In this document: positions 5,979 through 12,683 of the stretch, in pieces
Layout of the letters: every line of letters starts with the position of its first letter
Position numbering within the stretch: the stretch's first letter is position 1
Assembly: GCA_002391425.1 (NCBI GenBank)
Contig: DGEZ01000011.1
Coordinates: 1-13,157, forward strand
DNA from: Micrococcales bacterium UBA3913
GTDB lineage: Bacteria > Actinomycetota > Actinomycetes > Actinomycetales > Microbacteriaceae
Direction: 5' to 3'
DNA: 13,157 nucleotides
Program-made: the position numbers and the translations under genes
Notes under the pieces: model-generated
The model's input: the letters and a program-made list of their open reading frames with translations, nothing else
What the model was told of the DNA's origin: nothing
Databases searched by the model: none

Positions 5979-7483
5979 TGGCGAAGGATGCTGTGCTGCC
6001 TTATGAGAAGGCGATCGAGCTGTATGAGCCAGTGCTCGGCTTCGAAGTCCACGTCGAGTTGAATACGAAGACGAAGATGTTCTGCGGATGCGCCAACGAG
6101 TTCGGTGACGGGCCGAACACGAATGTGTGCCCCGTGTGCATCGGACTGCCCGGGAGCCTGCCCACCGTGAATGAGCAGGCGATCGAGTCGAGCATCCGCC
6201 TGGGGCTCGCCCTCGGTACGAATATTGCCGAGTCGTGCCGGTTCGCGCGGAAGAACTACTTCTACCCGGACCTGGCGAAGGCGTACCAGATCTCCCAGTA
6301 CGATGAGCCGATCGCCTACGAGGGCAGTGTCGAAATCGAGCTGGAGGATGGCACTCCGTTCACGATCCCCATCGAGCGCGCCCACATGGAGGAGGACGCG
6401 GGCAAGCTCAACCACATCGGGCGTACCGGGCGCATCCAGGATGCGCAGTACTCGCTGGTGGACTACAACCGTGCTGGCGTCCCCCTCGTTGAGATCGTGA
6501 CGAAGCCGATTTTCGGCACCGAGGGGCGTGCGCCGGAGGTGGGCCGCGCCTATGTGGCGGCGATCCGGGACATCGTCAAGGCACTCGGGGTCTCAGATGC
6601 GCGCATGGAGCAGGGGTCCATCCGGTGTGACGCGAATATCTCGCTGCGCCCGCGTGGACAGGAAAAGCTGGGGATCCGCACGGAGACGAAGAATATCAAC
6701 TCGCTGCGCTCGGTGGAGCGCGCCGTGCGCTACGAGATTCAGCGTCAGGCGGCGGTGCTGGCGAGCGGGGGAACTGTGGTACAGCAGACCCGGCACTGGC
6801 ATGAGGACACCGGGGTGACGAGCCCCGGGCGGATCAAGTCGGACGCGGACGACTACCGGTACTTCCCGGAGCCGGACCTGGTTCCGGTGGTCACCACGCG
6901 CGAGACGGTGGAGCGTCTGCGTGCGACACTGCCCGAGCTGCCGCACGTCAAGCGCAGCAGGTTGAAGACGGAGTGGGGGTTCACGGACCTGGAATTCCGG
7001 GACATCGTCAATGGTGGGCTGGTCGACATCGTCGAGGCCACGATCGCCGCCGGGGCATCCCCTGTGGCGTCGCGAAAGTGGTGGACCGGGGAGCTTACCC
7101 GCGTCGCGAACGCGCAGGGCATCAGTACTGCCGAGCTGACGATCACCCCGGCGCAGGTGGCAGAACTCACCGCGCTGGTCGAGGCTGGCACTATTACGGA
7201 TAGGATCGCCCGCCAGGTGATCGAGGGCGTGCTCGCTGGAGAAGGAGATCCCTCGGCTGTGGTGGAGGCCCGTGGGCTCGCTGTGGTCAGCGACGACACT
7301 GCCCTGCTGTCTGCGATTGACGACGCCCTCGCCGCGCAGCCGGAGATTCTCGACAAGATTCGCTCGGGCAAGGTTCAGGCTGCAGGGGCGATCATCGGCC
7401 AAGTGATGAAGGCGATGCACGGTCAGGCTGACGCCGCCCGCGTGCGCGAGCTCATCCTGGAGAAGGCCCAGACGCAGAGCTGA
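5975..7483 (+). CDS. gatB: Aspartyl/glutamyl-tRNA amidotransferase subunit B
   Basis: The tRNA-binding and kinase/transamidase subunit of GatCAB; it phosphorylates the mischarged Glu (or Asp) on the tRNA and replaces the phosphate with ammonia from GatA. The start is taken as ATG 5975, overlapping the gatA stop (ATGA) with GGGAAAGGCGG before it; a second ATG at 5978 is equally usable. The 502-residue product opens with the conserved EPVLGFEVHVELNTKTKMFC and carries a likely zinc site, C37-x-C39 and C52-x2-C55 (NVCPVCIGLPG). The GatB cradle domain runs to about residue 300 (ARKNYFYPDLAKAYQISQYD, GIRTETKNINS, YRYFPEPDL), followed by a helical and YqeY-like C-terminal domain ending in GAIIGQVMKAMHGQADAARV. 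All motifs are intact. Confidence 0.97.
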   Translation: MMAKDAVLPYEKAIELYEPVLGFEVHVELNTKTKMFCGCANEFGDGPNTNVCPVCIGLPGSLPTVNEQAIESSIRLGLALGTNIAESCRFARKNYFYPDLAKAYQISQYDEPIAYEGSVEIELEDGTPFTIPIERAHMEEDAGKLNHIGRTGRIQDAQYSLVDYNRAGVPLVEIVTKPIFGTEGRAPEVGRAYVAAIRDIVKALGVSDARMEQGSIRCDANISLRPRGQEKLGIRTETKNINSLRSVERAVRYEIQRQAAVLASGGTVVQQTRHWHEDTGVTSPGRIKSDADDYRYFPEPDLVPVVTTRETVERLRATLPELPHVKRSRLKTEWGFTDLEFRDIVNGGLVDIVEATIAAGASPVASRKWWTGELTRVANAQGISTAELTITPAQVAELTALVEAGTITDRIARQVIEGVLAGEGDPSAVVEARGLAVVSDDTALLSAIDDALAAQPEILDKIRSGKVQAAGAIIGQVMKAMHGQADAARVRELILEKAQTQS

Positions 7484-7527
7484 ACCTGGGCGGGGCTGGA
7501 GAACGTGCACGCATACAGGTGGGGCTG

Positions 7528-8154
7528 ATGCTGGCCCGGTATGAGACGATTTCGTCCCGGGTCGAGACCGAGCTTGAGGTGAGCCGGTCACGTTTCCTCA
7601 CCGTTCTCGACCGCGTCGAGACGGAGGCGGAGGCGCGCGCGGTGATCGCGGGGGTGCGGGATGCGCATCCACGGGCACGTCACCACTGCACGGCGTTCGT
7701 GCTCGGCCCTGATTCTCGCGTGCAGCGGTGTAGCGATGACGGCGAGCCCAGTGGCACCGCCGGGATGCCTATGCTGGATGCCCTCACCGCGGCGGGCTTT
7801 AGCGACGTGGTCGCGGTGGTGACCCGCTACTTCGGGGGTGTGCTGCTGGGGGCGGCGGGGTTGACGCGCACATACCGTGCGGCGGTGGCCGGTGCCGTCG
7901 CGCAGGCGCCGCGTGTCCTGCGTGTCCTGCGTGTCGAGGCCCAGGTGGTTGCCGACTACCGGTGCGCTCCCCAGATCGAGGCGGAGGCCCGGCGCCGGGG
8001 ATGGGCGGTGGGGCCTGCGGAGTACGGGGAGGCGGTCACGCTGCACCTGTACGCTGCGCCGCAGGAGTGCGACGCGATGAGCGCCGTCGTGTCCGAGCTC
8101 AGTGCCGGACGGTCCACCGTTGAGTTCGGGGAGAGCCAGTTTGTGGATGCGTGA
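7528..8154 (+). CDS. YigZ/IMPACT-family (UPF0029) protein
   Basis: A member of the IMPACT/YigZ family, related to eukaryotic IMPACT and to E. coli YigZ; the molecular role is poorly defined, with proposed links to translation control or nucleic-acid binding. The N-terminal UPF0029 domain (about 15-125) shows ARHHCTAFVLG, the signature SDDGEPSGTAGMPMLDAL, and VTRYFGGVLLGAAGLTRTYR; a C-terminal ferredoxin-like DUF1949 domain (about 140-200) follows. ATG 7528 (208 aa) is preferred because AGGTGG lies 5 nt upstream; GTG 7519 would add three residues and has poor ribosome-binding sequence. It begins 44 bp after gatB and may be read through from that operon. A 9-bp tandem repeat near residues 129-137 gives RVLRVLRVE between the two domains. 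Confidence 0.92.
   Translation: MLARYETISSRVETELEVSRSRFLTVLDRVETEAEARAVIAGVRDAHPRARHHCTAFVLGPDSRVQRCSDDGEPSGTAGMPMLDALTAAGFSDVVAVVTRYFGGVLLGAAGLTRTYRAAVAGAVAQAPRVLRVLRVEAQVVADYRCAPQIEAEARRRGWAVGPAEYGEAVTLHLYAAPQECDAMSAVVSELSAGRSTVEFGESQFVDA
7912..7938. repeat. In-frame 9-bp tandem repeat inside the yigZ-like gene
   Basis: CGTGTCCTG is present twice in direct tandem, followed by a third copy with two changed bases (CGTGTCGAG). It encodes RVL-RVL-RVE at the linker between the UPF0029 and C-terminal domains. Units of nine bases keep the frame on gain or loss, so copy number could vary between strains without inactivating the protein. Confidence 0.8.
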
Positions 8155-8160
8155 GCCCGC

Positions 8161-8177
8161 CGCTGGTGCTGCCAGCG
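8161..8177 (+). terminator. Hairpin after the yigZ-like gene, possible terminator
   Basis: CGCTGG-tgctg-CCAGCG forms a 6-bp GC-rich stem 6 nt after the stop. No T-tract follows, so termination is uncertain, though such hairpins are common at actinobacterial gene ends. A 10-bp direct repeat, TGGTGCTGCC at 8164-8173 and 8178-8187, overlaps it. Confidence 0.35.
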
Positions 8178-8190
8178 TGGTGCTGCCGTG

Positions 8191-8235
8191 ACCTGCCCAG
8201 GTAAGTATCGGTCGTGAAGTGAGTATGCGTTCACT
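8191..8235. promoter_or_regulatory. Two small inverted repeats upstream of the 116-aa gene
   Basis: ACCTG-cc-CAGGT (8191-8202) and AGTGA-gtatgcgt-TCACT (8218-8235) lie 55-110 bp upstream of the small gene's inferred transcript start. Both could be dimer-protein sites, but each arm is only 5 bp and chance occurrence is possible. The first uses the same CAGGT half-site as the 1583-1596 palindrome, in the opposite orientation. Confidence 0.25.
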
Positions 8236-8287
8236 GTGGGGGGTGAGATTTCGCGGCATTTTTCGGGCCATGCTGAGGGCGCGTTGC

Positions 8288-8293
8288 TACTGT
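8288..8293 (+). promoter_or_regulatory. -10 box of a probable leaderless promoter
   Basis: TACTGT is followed by exactly 7 nt (CACCGAC) and then the ATG at 8301, so the mRNA should start at or beside the start codon. No Shine-Dalgarno precedes the gene, in agreement with leaderless translation. No convincing -35 is seen. Confidence 0.6.
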
Positions 8294-8300
8294 CACCGAC

Positions 8301-8651
8301 ATGGCATGGTTCCGTCGCAGAAAGACCACTGAAGCTCCGGCACCTCGTCCGGAGAAACTGAACACCCAGGAGTGGGCGTACGCCCACGATGCGCACAAGT
8401 TCCAGGAGGCGATCGGCACTAGCGCGCGCGATGTCGTCGTATCTGTACGCCTCAAGAAAGGTAAAACCCCCGAGATCGGTGTCTACTTGGAGGGGCGGAA
8501 GGTAGGCAGTTTGAATCACCGCGCGGTCGCCCGCATCGCTCCGGTGATCGCTGAGTGTGCCCCCGGGACCCTCTCGTTGGAGCTTCCCGGCCGGGTCATC
8601 TCCACGCATGAGGGACGCATGTTCGGTGTTCAGGTACGCTACCCGGAGTAG
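8301..8651 (+). CDS. Small conserved-looking protein of unknown function, weakly HIRAN-like
   Basis: A 116-residue cytosolic protein that I do not recognise with certainty. It starts with a basic N-terminus (MAWFRRRKTT), then a Pro-rich linker (EAPAPRPEKL), a predicted helix (about 22-38), and a compact alpha/beta part from residue 44. In that part, VVVSVRLKKGKTPEIGVYLE, GRKVGSLNHRAVARIAPVI and a C-terminal FGVQVRYPE resemble the pattern of HIRAN-like domains (ligand value, then 'G..VG.L....A..IAP.I'), which bind DNA or occur with DNA-repair enzymes. This similarity is by eye only and weak. There is no signal peptide or membrane segment. ATG 8301 is supported by the -10 box 7 nt upstream. It is a single-gene unit ended by a strong hairpin terminator and faces tRNA-His. 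Codon use matches its neighbours, so it looks like a real, expressed gene. Confidence 0.8.
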   Translation: MAWFRRRKTTEAPAPRPEKLNTQEWAYAHDAHKFQEAIGTSARDVVVSVRLKKGKTPEIGVYLEGRKVGSLNHRAVARIAPVIAECAPGTLSLELPGRVISTHEGRMFGVQVRYPE

Positions 8652-8666
8652 GCACAGGGCCACGAG

Positions 8667-8690
8667 AGGGGAGATACTCCCCTTGTATTT
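8667..8690 (+). terminator. Rho-independent terminator of the 116-aa gene
   Basis: AGGGGAG-ata-CTCCCCT forms a 7-bp perfect stem with a 3-nt loop (8667-8683), followed directly by the T-rich tail TTGTATTT. It lies 15 nt after the stop at 8651. The hairpin also sits about 10 nt beyond the 3' end of the convergent tRNA-His, where it could help end or process that transcript, although the tail on that strand is not T-rich. Confidence 0.8.
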
Positions 8691-8692
8691 AT

Positions 8693-8769
8693 TGGGGTGG
8701 CTAACGGGACTTGAACCCGCGACCCCCTGGACCACAACCAGGTGCTCTACCAACTGAGCTATAGCCACC
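8693..8769 (-). tRNA. tRNA-His (anticodon GTG)
   Basis: On the minus strand the 7-bp acceptor stem GTGGCTA/TAGCCAC, D-arm GCTC-AGTTGGTA-GAGC, anticodon arm CCTGG-TTGTGGT-CCAGG (anticodon GTG, His) and T-arm GCGGG-TTCAAGT-CCCGT fold as a standard cloverleaf. A G at 8769 precedes the acceptor stem and faces the C discriminator at 8696, the G-1:C73 pair that identifies tRNA-His to histidyl-tRNA synthetase. CCA is encoded (8695-8693). Position next to orn is conserved in actinobacteria such as Mycobacterium. Confidence 0.97.
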
Positions 8770-8775
8770 ATTTCA

Positions 8776-8790
8776 GCGCCACAATGGCGC
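8776..8790 (-). other. Hairpin in the tRNA-His 5' leader
   Basis: GCGCCA-TTG-TGGCGC (minus strand) is a perfect 6-bp inverted repeat lying 6 nt before the mature 5' end and after the inferred transcript start near 8796. It would fold in the precursor and may affect RNase P processing, which in tRNA-His must leave an extra G-1. Function is inferred. Confidence 0.45.
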
Positions 8791-8802
8791 GCAACCTGAA
8801 AG

Positions 8803-8832
8803 AGTTTACCGGTTCAGGTCAGGAAGTGCGAA
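8803..8832 (-). promoter_or_regulatory. Candidate tRNA-His promoter
   Basis: On the minus strand TTCGCA (8832-8827, four of six TTGACA positions) lies 18 bp before TAAACT (8808-8803, four to five of six TATAAT positions). This would give a transcript start near 8796 and a leader of about 27 nt before the tRNA. It indicates that tRNA-His is transcribed separately from orn. Confidence 0.55.
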
Positions 8833-8836
8833 CTGA

Positions 8837-8866
8837 CACGGGCCGGATGCGACGCCCGGTCCCGTG
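8837..8866 (-). terminator. GC-rich hairpin after orn, possible terminator
   Basis: The strands CACGGG-CCGG (8837-8846) and CCGG-t-CCCGTG (8856-8866) pair into a 10-bp stem with one bulged base and a 9-nt loop. It lies 20 nt beyond the orn stop and just before the tRNA-His promoter. There is no T-tract. A second, competing GTGGGG/CCCCGC hairpin overlaps its orn-side arm (about 8864-8885). Termination or mRNA 3'-end protection is inferred. Confidence 0.45.
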
Positions 8867-8886
8867 GGGATGCGCGCAACCCCGCA

Positions 8887-9513
8887 TCACTGAGGCTGAG
8901 ATGCCGAGGACGCCTGAGTGAGCGCAGCGGAAATCGCCTGGGCCTGCTCTGAGGAGGGGCCCGGTTGCTCAACAAGGATGGCCTGCCGGTAGTAGCGCAG
9001 CTCCTGGATGGACTCGAGAATATCCGCGAGAGCCCGATGTCCGCCCTTCTTCTCAGGGGCGTTGAAGTACGCGCGCGGGTACCAGCGGTGTGCGAGCTCC
9101 TTGAGGGTCGATACATCGATGTTGCGGTAGTGCAGGTAGGTGTCCAACTCGGGCATATAGCGCGCGATGAACATCCGATCCGTACCAATCGTGTTGCCGC
9201 ACAGGGGGGCGGTACCGGGCTCGGGCACGAACTGCTTCACGTAGTCGAGGGTCTGCTGTTGCGCCTCGGCCAGGGGCAGGCCTTCAGGAATCTCTTCGAT
9301 GAGGCCCGAGGTGGTGTGCATGCGCGTGACGAACTCGTTCATGTGATCGAGGGCCGACTGGTCTGCCCGAATGATCAGGTCCAGCCCCGGATCGAGCACA
9401 TTGAGCTCGGCATCCGTGACCACGGTCGCAATCTCGACGAGCTGATCGATCTGCGGATCCAGCCCCGTCATCTCGCAGTCGATCCACACCAGACGGTTGA
9501 GTTTGTCGCTCAT
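8887..9513 (-). CDS. orn: Oligoribonuclease
   Basis: A cytosolic 3'-5' exoribonuclease of the DEDDh family that finishes RNA decay by cleaving dinucleotides (including pGpG from c-di-GMP) to mononucleotides. The 208-residue product keeps all five catalytic residues: D12 and E14 in VWIDCEMTGLD, D112 in GNTIGTDRMFIARYMPELD, H159 and D164 in KKGGHRALADILESI. RYYRQAIL follows as in the family, then a disordered Ser/Gln/Ala tail of about 25 residues beyond the E. coli length. The start is ATG 9513, where homology to Orn begins; GGGAG lies 10 nt and GGAG 2 nt upstream. The ATG shares its A with the stop of the upstream hydrolase (TGATG), so orn is translationally coupled to it. A longer in-frame start at 9555 is inside that gene and rejected. 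Confidence 0.96.
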   Translation of the reverse strand: MSDKLNRLVWIDCEMTGLDPQIDQLVEIATVVTDAELNVLDPGLDLIIRADQSALDHMNEFVTRMHTTSGLIEEIPEGLPLAEAQQQTLDYVKQFVPEPGTAPLCGNTIGTDRMFIARYMPELDTYLHYRNIDVSTLKELAHRWYPRAYFNAPEKKGGHRALADILESIQELRYYRQAILVEQPGPSSEQAQAISAALTQASSASQPQ

Positions 9514-10394
9514 CACTCCACATCTCCCTGTATGCGCGGGTCCTGATTCGCGCATCCGCCTATTCTATGCCCATCCCCGAGAACCTGACTCGTCAGGTGT
9601 GCGGCGATGGCCACGGCCTGGGTGTCACGCAGGATGCGCATGTGACCGTATACCGGAAGCGGAATGTTGGCGCGCGCGCCCGGAAGCCAGCTGCCCTCGG
9701 GAATCTGGGGGTCGAACACGCCGTACACGGAGATGATCAGCGCGTTGACCGCGGTGTCGTCGTCGAGATCGCTGATCGGTGGACGCCCCGGTTGGAAACC
9801 GCGCAACCAGGGCGAGAGCATGTACCGCGAATAACGTGAGCCGTGAAACGGCGCGCTAAACGCGGTCATGCCGCGCAGCTGTACCCCGGGTAGGGCGGTG
9901 CTGGCGTGGCTGAGCAGGTACTTTCCGAGAATCCCGCCTTTACTGTGCCCGACCAGGTACACCTCAGGCAGTCGTTCCCGTGCGATGCCGCGCTGCACGA
10001 TGTCGGCACTCTCGGGCAGCGGCAGCAGATTGTGCCCCAGGTCGGGGAACCAATAGATGGGGTGGCCCCTCCGGTTCAGCGCCTCGGCGATGGGGGAGAG
10101 GGGCACCCACGTCTGGTACACCCCAGGCAGCAGCACAATGGGCGTCCGGGTGCCGTGGTGCAAATGTTCGGGGAGGCGCGGGAGAGCGGGTTCCAGCAGG
10201 TGCTGCCAACTCGTCGACAGGAAGTCTCGTGCCCACAGTGGGAATGCCGCAGCCAGGCGCCGCAGCCCATCGCGCTCTGCCAGCTGCGCCCCGCGGGCGT
10301 CGACCGGAACGGGAACGAGTGGGAGGTCGTCGGTGCGCGCAACGGTGCTGTGCTGCGCGGATGCGGGTTGTCCGTCGGCGGGGCGGGTGCTCAC
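9513..10394 (-). CDS. Alpha/beta-hydrolase, lipase/esterase-like
   Basis: A probable serine esterase or lipase of the alpha/beta-hydrolase fold; the substrate is not evident. The 293-residue product has an oxyanion-side strand PIVLLPGVYQTW (85-96), the nucleophile elbow LVGHSKGG (147-154, nucleophile S151), a candidate acid D228 in YGVFDPQIPE and a candidate base H251 in VYGHMRIL. This order and spacing suit a complete catalytic triad. The N-terminus is Ser/Pro-rich and hydrophilic, without a signal peptide or lipobox, so it is probably cytosolic. The start is GTG 10394, 6 nt after a TAGACT box that itself overlaps the stop of the maltose phosphorylase gene; GGAG is only 2 nt from GTG, too close for normal ribosome binding, so leaderless initiation fits better. 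The stop overlaps the orn start. Confidence 0.85.
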   Translation of the reverse strand: MSTRPADGQPASAQHSTVARTDDLPLVPVPVDARGAQLAERDGLRRLAAAFPLWARDFLSTSWQHLLEPALPRLPEHLHHGTRTPIVLLPGVYQTWVPLSPIAEALNRRGHPIYWFPDLGHNLLPLPESADIVQRGIARERLPEVYLVGHSKGGILGKYLLSHASTALPGVQLRGMTAFSAPFHGSRYSRYMLSPWLRGFQPGRPPISDLDDDTAVNALIISVYGVFDPQIPEGSWLPGARANIPLPVYGHMRILRDTQAVAIAAHLTSQVLGDGHRIGGCANQDPRIQGDVE

Positions 10395-10400
10395 TTCTCC

Positions 10401-10406
10401 AGTCTA
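10401..10406 (-). promoter_or_regulatory. -10 box of a probable leaderless promoter for the hydrolase-orn pair
   Basis: TAGACT on the minus strand is separated from the GTG at 10394 by 6 nt (GGAGAA). Its first three bases are the TAG stop codon of the maltose phosphorylase gene. The 9-mer CTAGACTGG is shared with the gatC promoter. No -35 hexamer is obvious upstream. Confidence 0.55.
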
Positions 10407-12683
10407 GGAGAGGGGAACGACGGTCTCCCCACCCAGTTCGTACTCCACCCCGTTGACGGTGGCGGTGATAGCCGGACCCTCGACGAGCAGGAAGCGCGCT
10501 TCCGTACTCGTGACGGACACCTTGAGGACGGCACCCCGATAGTTCGCCGTGAACGAGTACTGCTGCCACTGCGGCGGGCAGAACGGACGGAACGTGAGGG
10601 TGCCGCCGAACACGCGCATCCCCGCGAACCCCTGGACGATGGCGAGCCAGCCTCCGCTCATCGAGGTGATGTGCAGCCCGTCCTCAGTGTCGTTGTTGTA
10701 GTTGTCGAGGTCCAACCGAGCGGTGTGCGTGGAGAACGACACCGCCTTGTCGCGGTCCCCGATGCGGGCGGCCAACACGGCGTGGATGGATGCGGACAGC
10801 GACGACTCGTGCACGGTCAACGGCTCGTAGAACGCGAAGTTCCGCGCAATCTCGTCGACGGAGAAGTCATCTTCGAAGAAGTACATCCCCTGCAGCACAT
10901 CCGCCTGCTTGATGTAGGGGGAGCGTAGGATCCTATCCCACGACCAGTGCTGGTTGAGCGGGCGGATGCTCGGGTCGAGCTGTGCGACCGGGGTGAGGTC
11001 TTTGTCCAGGAAGGTGTCGTGCTGAACCGCGATGTCGAGGACGTCGTCGTGGGGCAGGTACATATTGCTGGAGATGTCACGCCAGTGCGCGGCCTCCGCC
11101 TCAGGAACCGCTGCGCGGGCGCGGCGCTCGGCGGACACCTCGTCGAGGGTCTGCGCCGTGTACCTCAGCACCCAGGAGGCCAGGTAGTTTGTGTACCAGT
11201 TGTTGTTGACGTTGTTCTCGTACTCGTTGGGTCCGGTCACGCCATGGATCATGTACTGGCCCCGGCGCTGAGAGAAGTGCACGCGGTCCGCCCAGAAGCG
11301 GCTGATCTCGACGAGCACCTCAAGGCCGTCGCCCTCCAGGTAGCTGCGGTCGCCGGTGTACAGCGTGTAATAGTAAATCGCCCACGCGATCGCCCCGTTA
11401 CGGTGAATCTCCTCGAAGGTGATCTCCCATTCGTTGTGGCACTCAACCCCGGTGAACGTGACCATCGGGTAGAGCGCCCCGGCGAGACCCTGCTGGCGGG
11501 CGTTGTGCTTGGCGCCGTCGAGCTGGTCGAAACGGTACTGCAGCAGGGCGCGGGCGACCTCCGGCTTGGCCAGAGCCAGGTAGAACGGGACGAGGTAGGC
11601 CTCGGTGTCCCAGTAGGTGGCGCCTCCGTACTTTTCCCCGGTGAAGCCCTTCGGGCCGATGTTCAACCGGGTGTCTTCCCCGTAGTACGTGGAGAACAGC
11701 TGAAACAGGTTGAAGCGCACGCCCTGTTGGGTGGCGTCATCCCCGAGAATCTCGATGTCGGCGCGATCCCAGCGCGTTTTCCATGCCGCTGTCTGGGCGG
11801 CCAAGTGCGTGTCGAATCCCGTATCGGAGGCCTTGCTCAACAGTGAGGATGCGTGCGCGAGCTGTTCGGATTCGGGAACATCCCTGCTCGTGACGACGGC
11901 GGTGGTCTTCTCCAGGGTCACGCTGTCCCCACTGGACACGGTGCCGATGAACCGCGCGCCCACGTGCAGCGGCTCGTCGACGCTGCTGTGCAGGCTCAGC
12001 CCCTGTGCCTCGGTGGTGAAAGCGCAGGTCACCGTAAAGCGAGGTGTGCCGAACGGGTTCTCGATCGTCTCTGTGGTGAGGTGGCTGATGTCTCCTGCTC
12101 CTCGGGAGAGCTCGGTCCAGAACTGCTCTCCGTAGTTCGCGTCCGCGTTGTGCACGTCCCCGTCCAGGCCCGGCGTGAGGATCACGTCTGCGCGGCCGGT
12201 GAGCGAGGTCACGGCGACGCGCTGGAACAGCAGCTCGGCGGTGACGACGCTGAGGAACCTCTCGAACCGGATGCGCAGCCGTGCGGACCCGTCGGCGAGG
12301 GCCCAGGTGAAGCTGCGAGACAGGAGTGCGTTGTGCATGTCGAGGCCGAGGTGGAAGTCGCTGATATTCGAGGTGGCCAGGTCGAGCGTCTCGCCATTGG
12401 CCTCGACGCCGATCGCGATGATATTCGTGGCGTTGATGACCTTGCCGAAGTACTGTGGGTACCCGTTCTTCCACCATCCGACTCGGGTCTTATCGGGGAA
12501 CCACACGCCCGCCAGATAGGTGCCCTGGTGCGTGGTGCCGCTGAATCCCTCCTCGAAGTTGCCGCGCATGCCCATGTGCCCGTTACCTGTTGAGGTGATG
12601 CTTTCAACAAACCGGGCATCCGACTGGGGCAGGGTCGAGGTCGTGATCATCCAGGGATCGACGTCGAAGACCTGGGCACTCAT
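10404..12683 (-). CDS. malP: Maltose phosphorylase (glycoside hydrolase family 65)
   Basis: An intracellular GH65 phosphorylase, most likely converting maltose plus phosphate to glucose and beta-glucose-1-phosphate. The start is ATG 12683, with AAGGGTGG 5 nt upstream; GTG 12692 would destroy that spacing. In the 759-residue product, the GH65 N-terminal beta-sandwich domain (about 5-270, with STGNGHMGMRGNFEEG) is followed by a linker helix, the (alpha/alpha)6 catalytic barrel (about 320-690) and a small C-terminal beta domain. The catalytic acid is E487 in GVTGPNEYENNVNNNWYTN; conserved K592-Q593 (SPYIKQADVL) and H671 (DGLHITSMSGGW) would bind phosphate. E487 has the same number as in Lactobacillus brevis maltose phosphorylase (from memory), and NEYENNVNNN is the maltose type rather than the GPDEYH trehalose/kojibiose type. 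There is no signal peptide. No pgmB (beta-phosphoglucomutase) gene adjoins it in this window. Confidence 0.88.
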   Translation of the reverse strand: MSAQVFDVDPWMITTSTLPQSDARFVESITSTGNGHMGMRGNFEEGFSGTTHQGTYLAGVWFPDKTRVGWWKNGYPQYFGKVINATNIIAIGVEANGETLDLATSNISDFHLGLDMHNALLSRSFTWALADGSARLRIRFERFLSVVTAELLFQRVAVTSLTGRADVILTPGLDGDVHNADANYGEQFWTELSRGAGDISHLTTETIENPFGTPRFTVTCAFTTEAQGLSLHSSVDEPLHVGARFIGTVSSGDSVTLEKTTAVVTSRDVPESEQLAHASSLLSKASDTGFDTHLAAQTAAWKTRWDRADIEILGDDATQQGVRFNLFQLFSTYYGEDTRLNIGPKGFTGEKYGGATYWDTEAYLVPFYLALAKPEVARALLQYRFDQLDGAKHNARQQGLAGALYPMVTFTGVECHNEWEITFEEIHRNGAIAWAIYYYTLYTGDRSYLEGDGLEVLVEISRFWADRVHFSQRRGQYMIHGVTGPNEYENNVNNNWYTNYLASWVLRYTAQTLDEVSAERRARAAVPEAEAAHWRDISSNMYLPHDDVLDIAVQHDTFLDKDLTPVAQLDPSIRPLNQHWSWDRILRSPYIKQADVLQGMYFFEDDFSVDEIARNFAFYEPLTVHESSLSASIHAVLAARIGDRDKAVSFSTHTARLDLDNYNNDTEDGLHITSMSGGWLAIVQGFAGMRVFGGTLTFRPFCPPQWQQYSFTANYRGAVLKVSVTSTEARFLLVEGPAITATVNGVEYELGGETVVPLS

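Noticed and set aside
8225..8332. Short plus-strand ORF (starting MRSLWGVRF) overlapping the start of the 116-aa gene
   Set aside because: It overlaps the promoter and the first codons of a better supported gene in another frame, and has no clear ribosome-binding site.
7956..8771. 271-codon minus-strand frame
   Set aside because: It runs through tRNA-His, a terminator and two sense genes.
9906..10928. 340-codon plus-strand open frame across the hydrolase/malP junction
   Set aside because: It is antisense to two genes with intact catalytic motifs and has no recognisable domain.
10947..11846. 299-codon plus-strand open frame inside malP
   Set aside because: It is antisense to the conserved GH65 catalytic domain; its Val/Glu/Gly-rich composition is the usual shadow of a high-GC gene.
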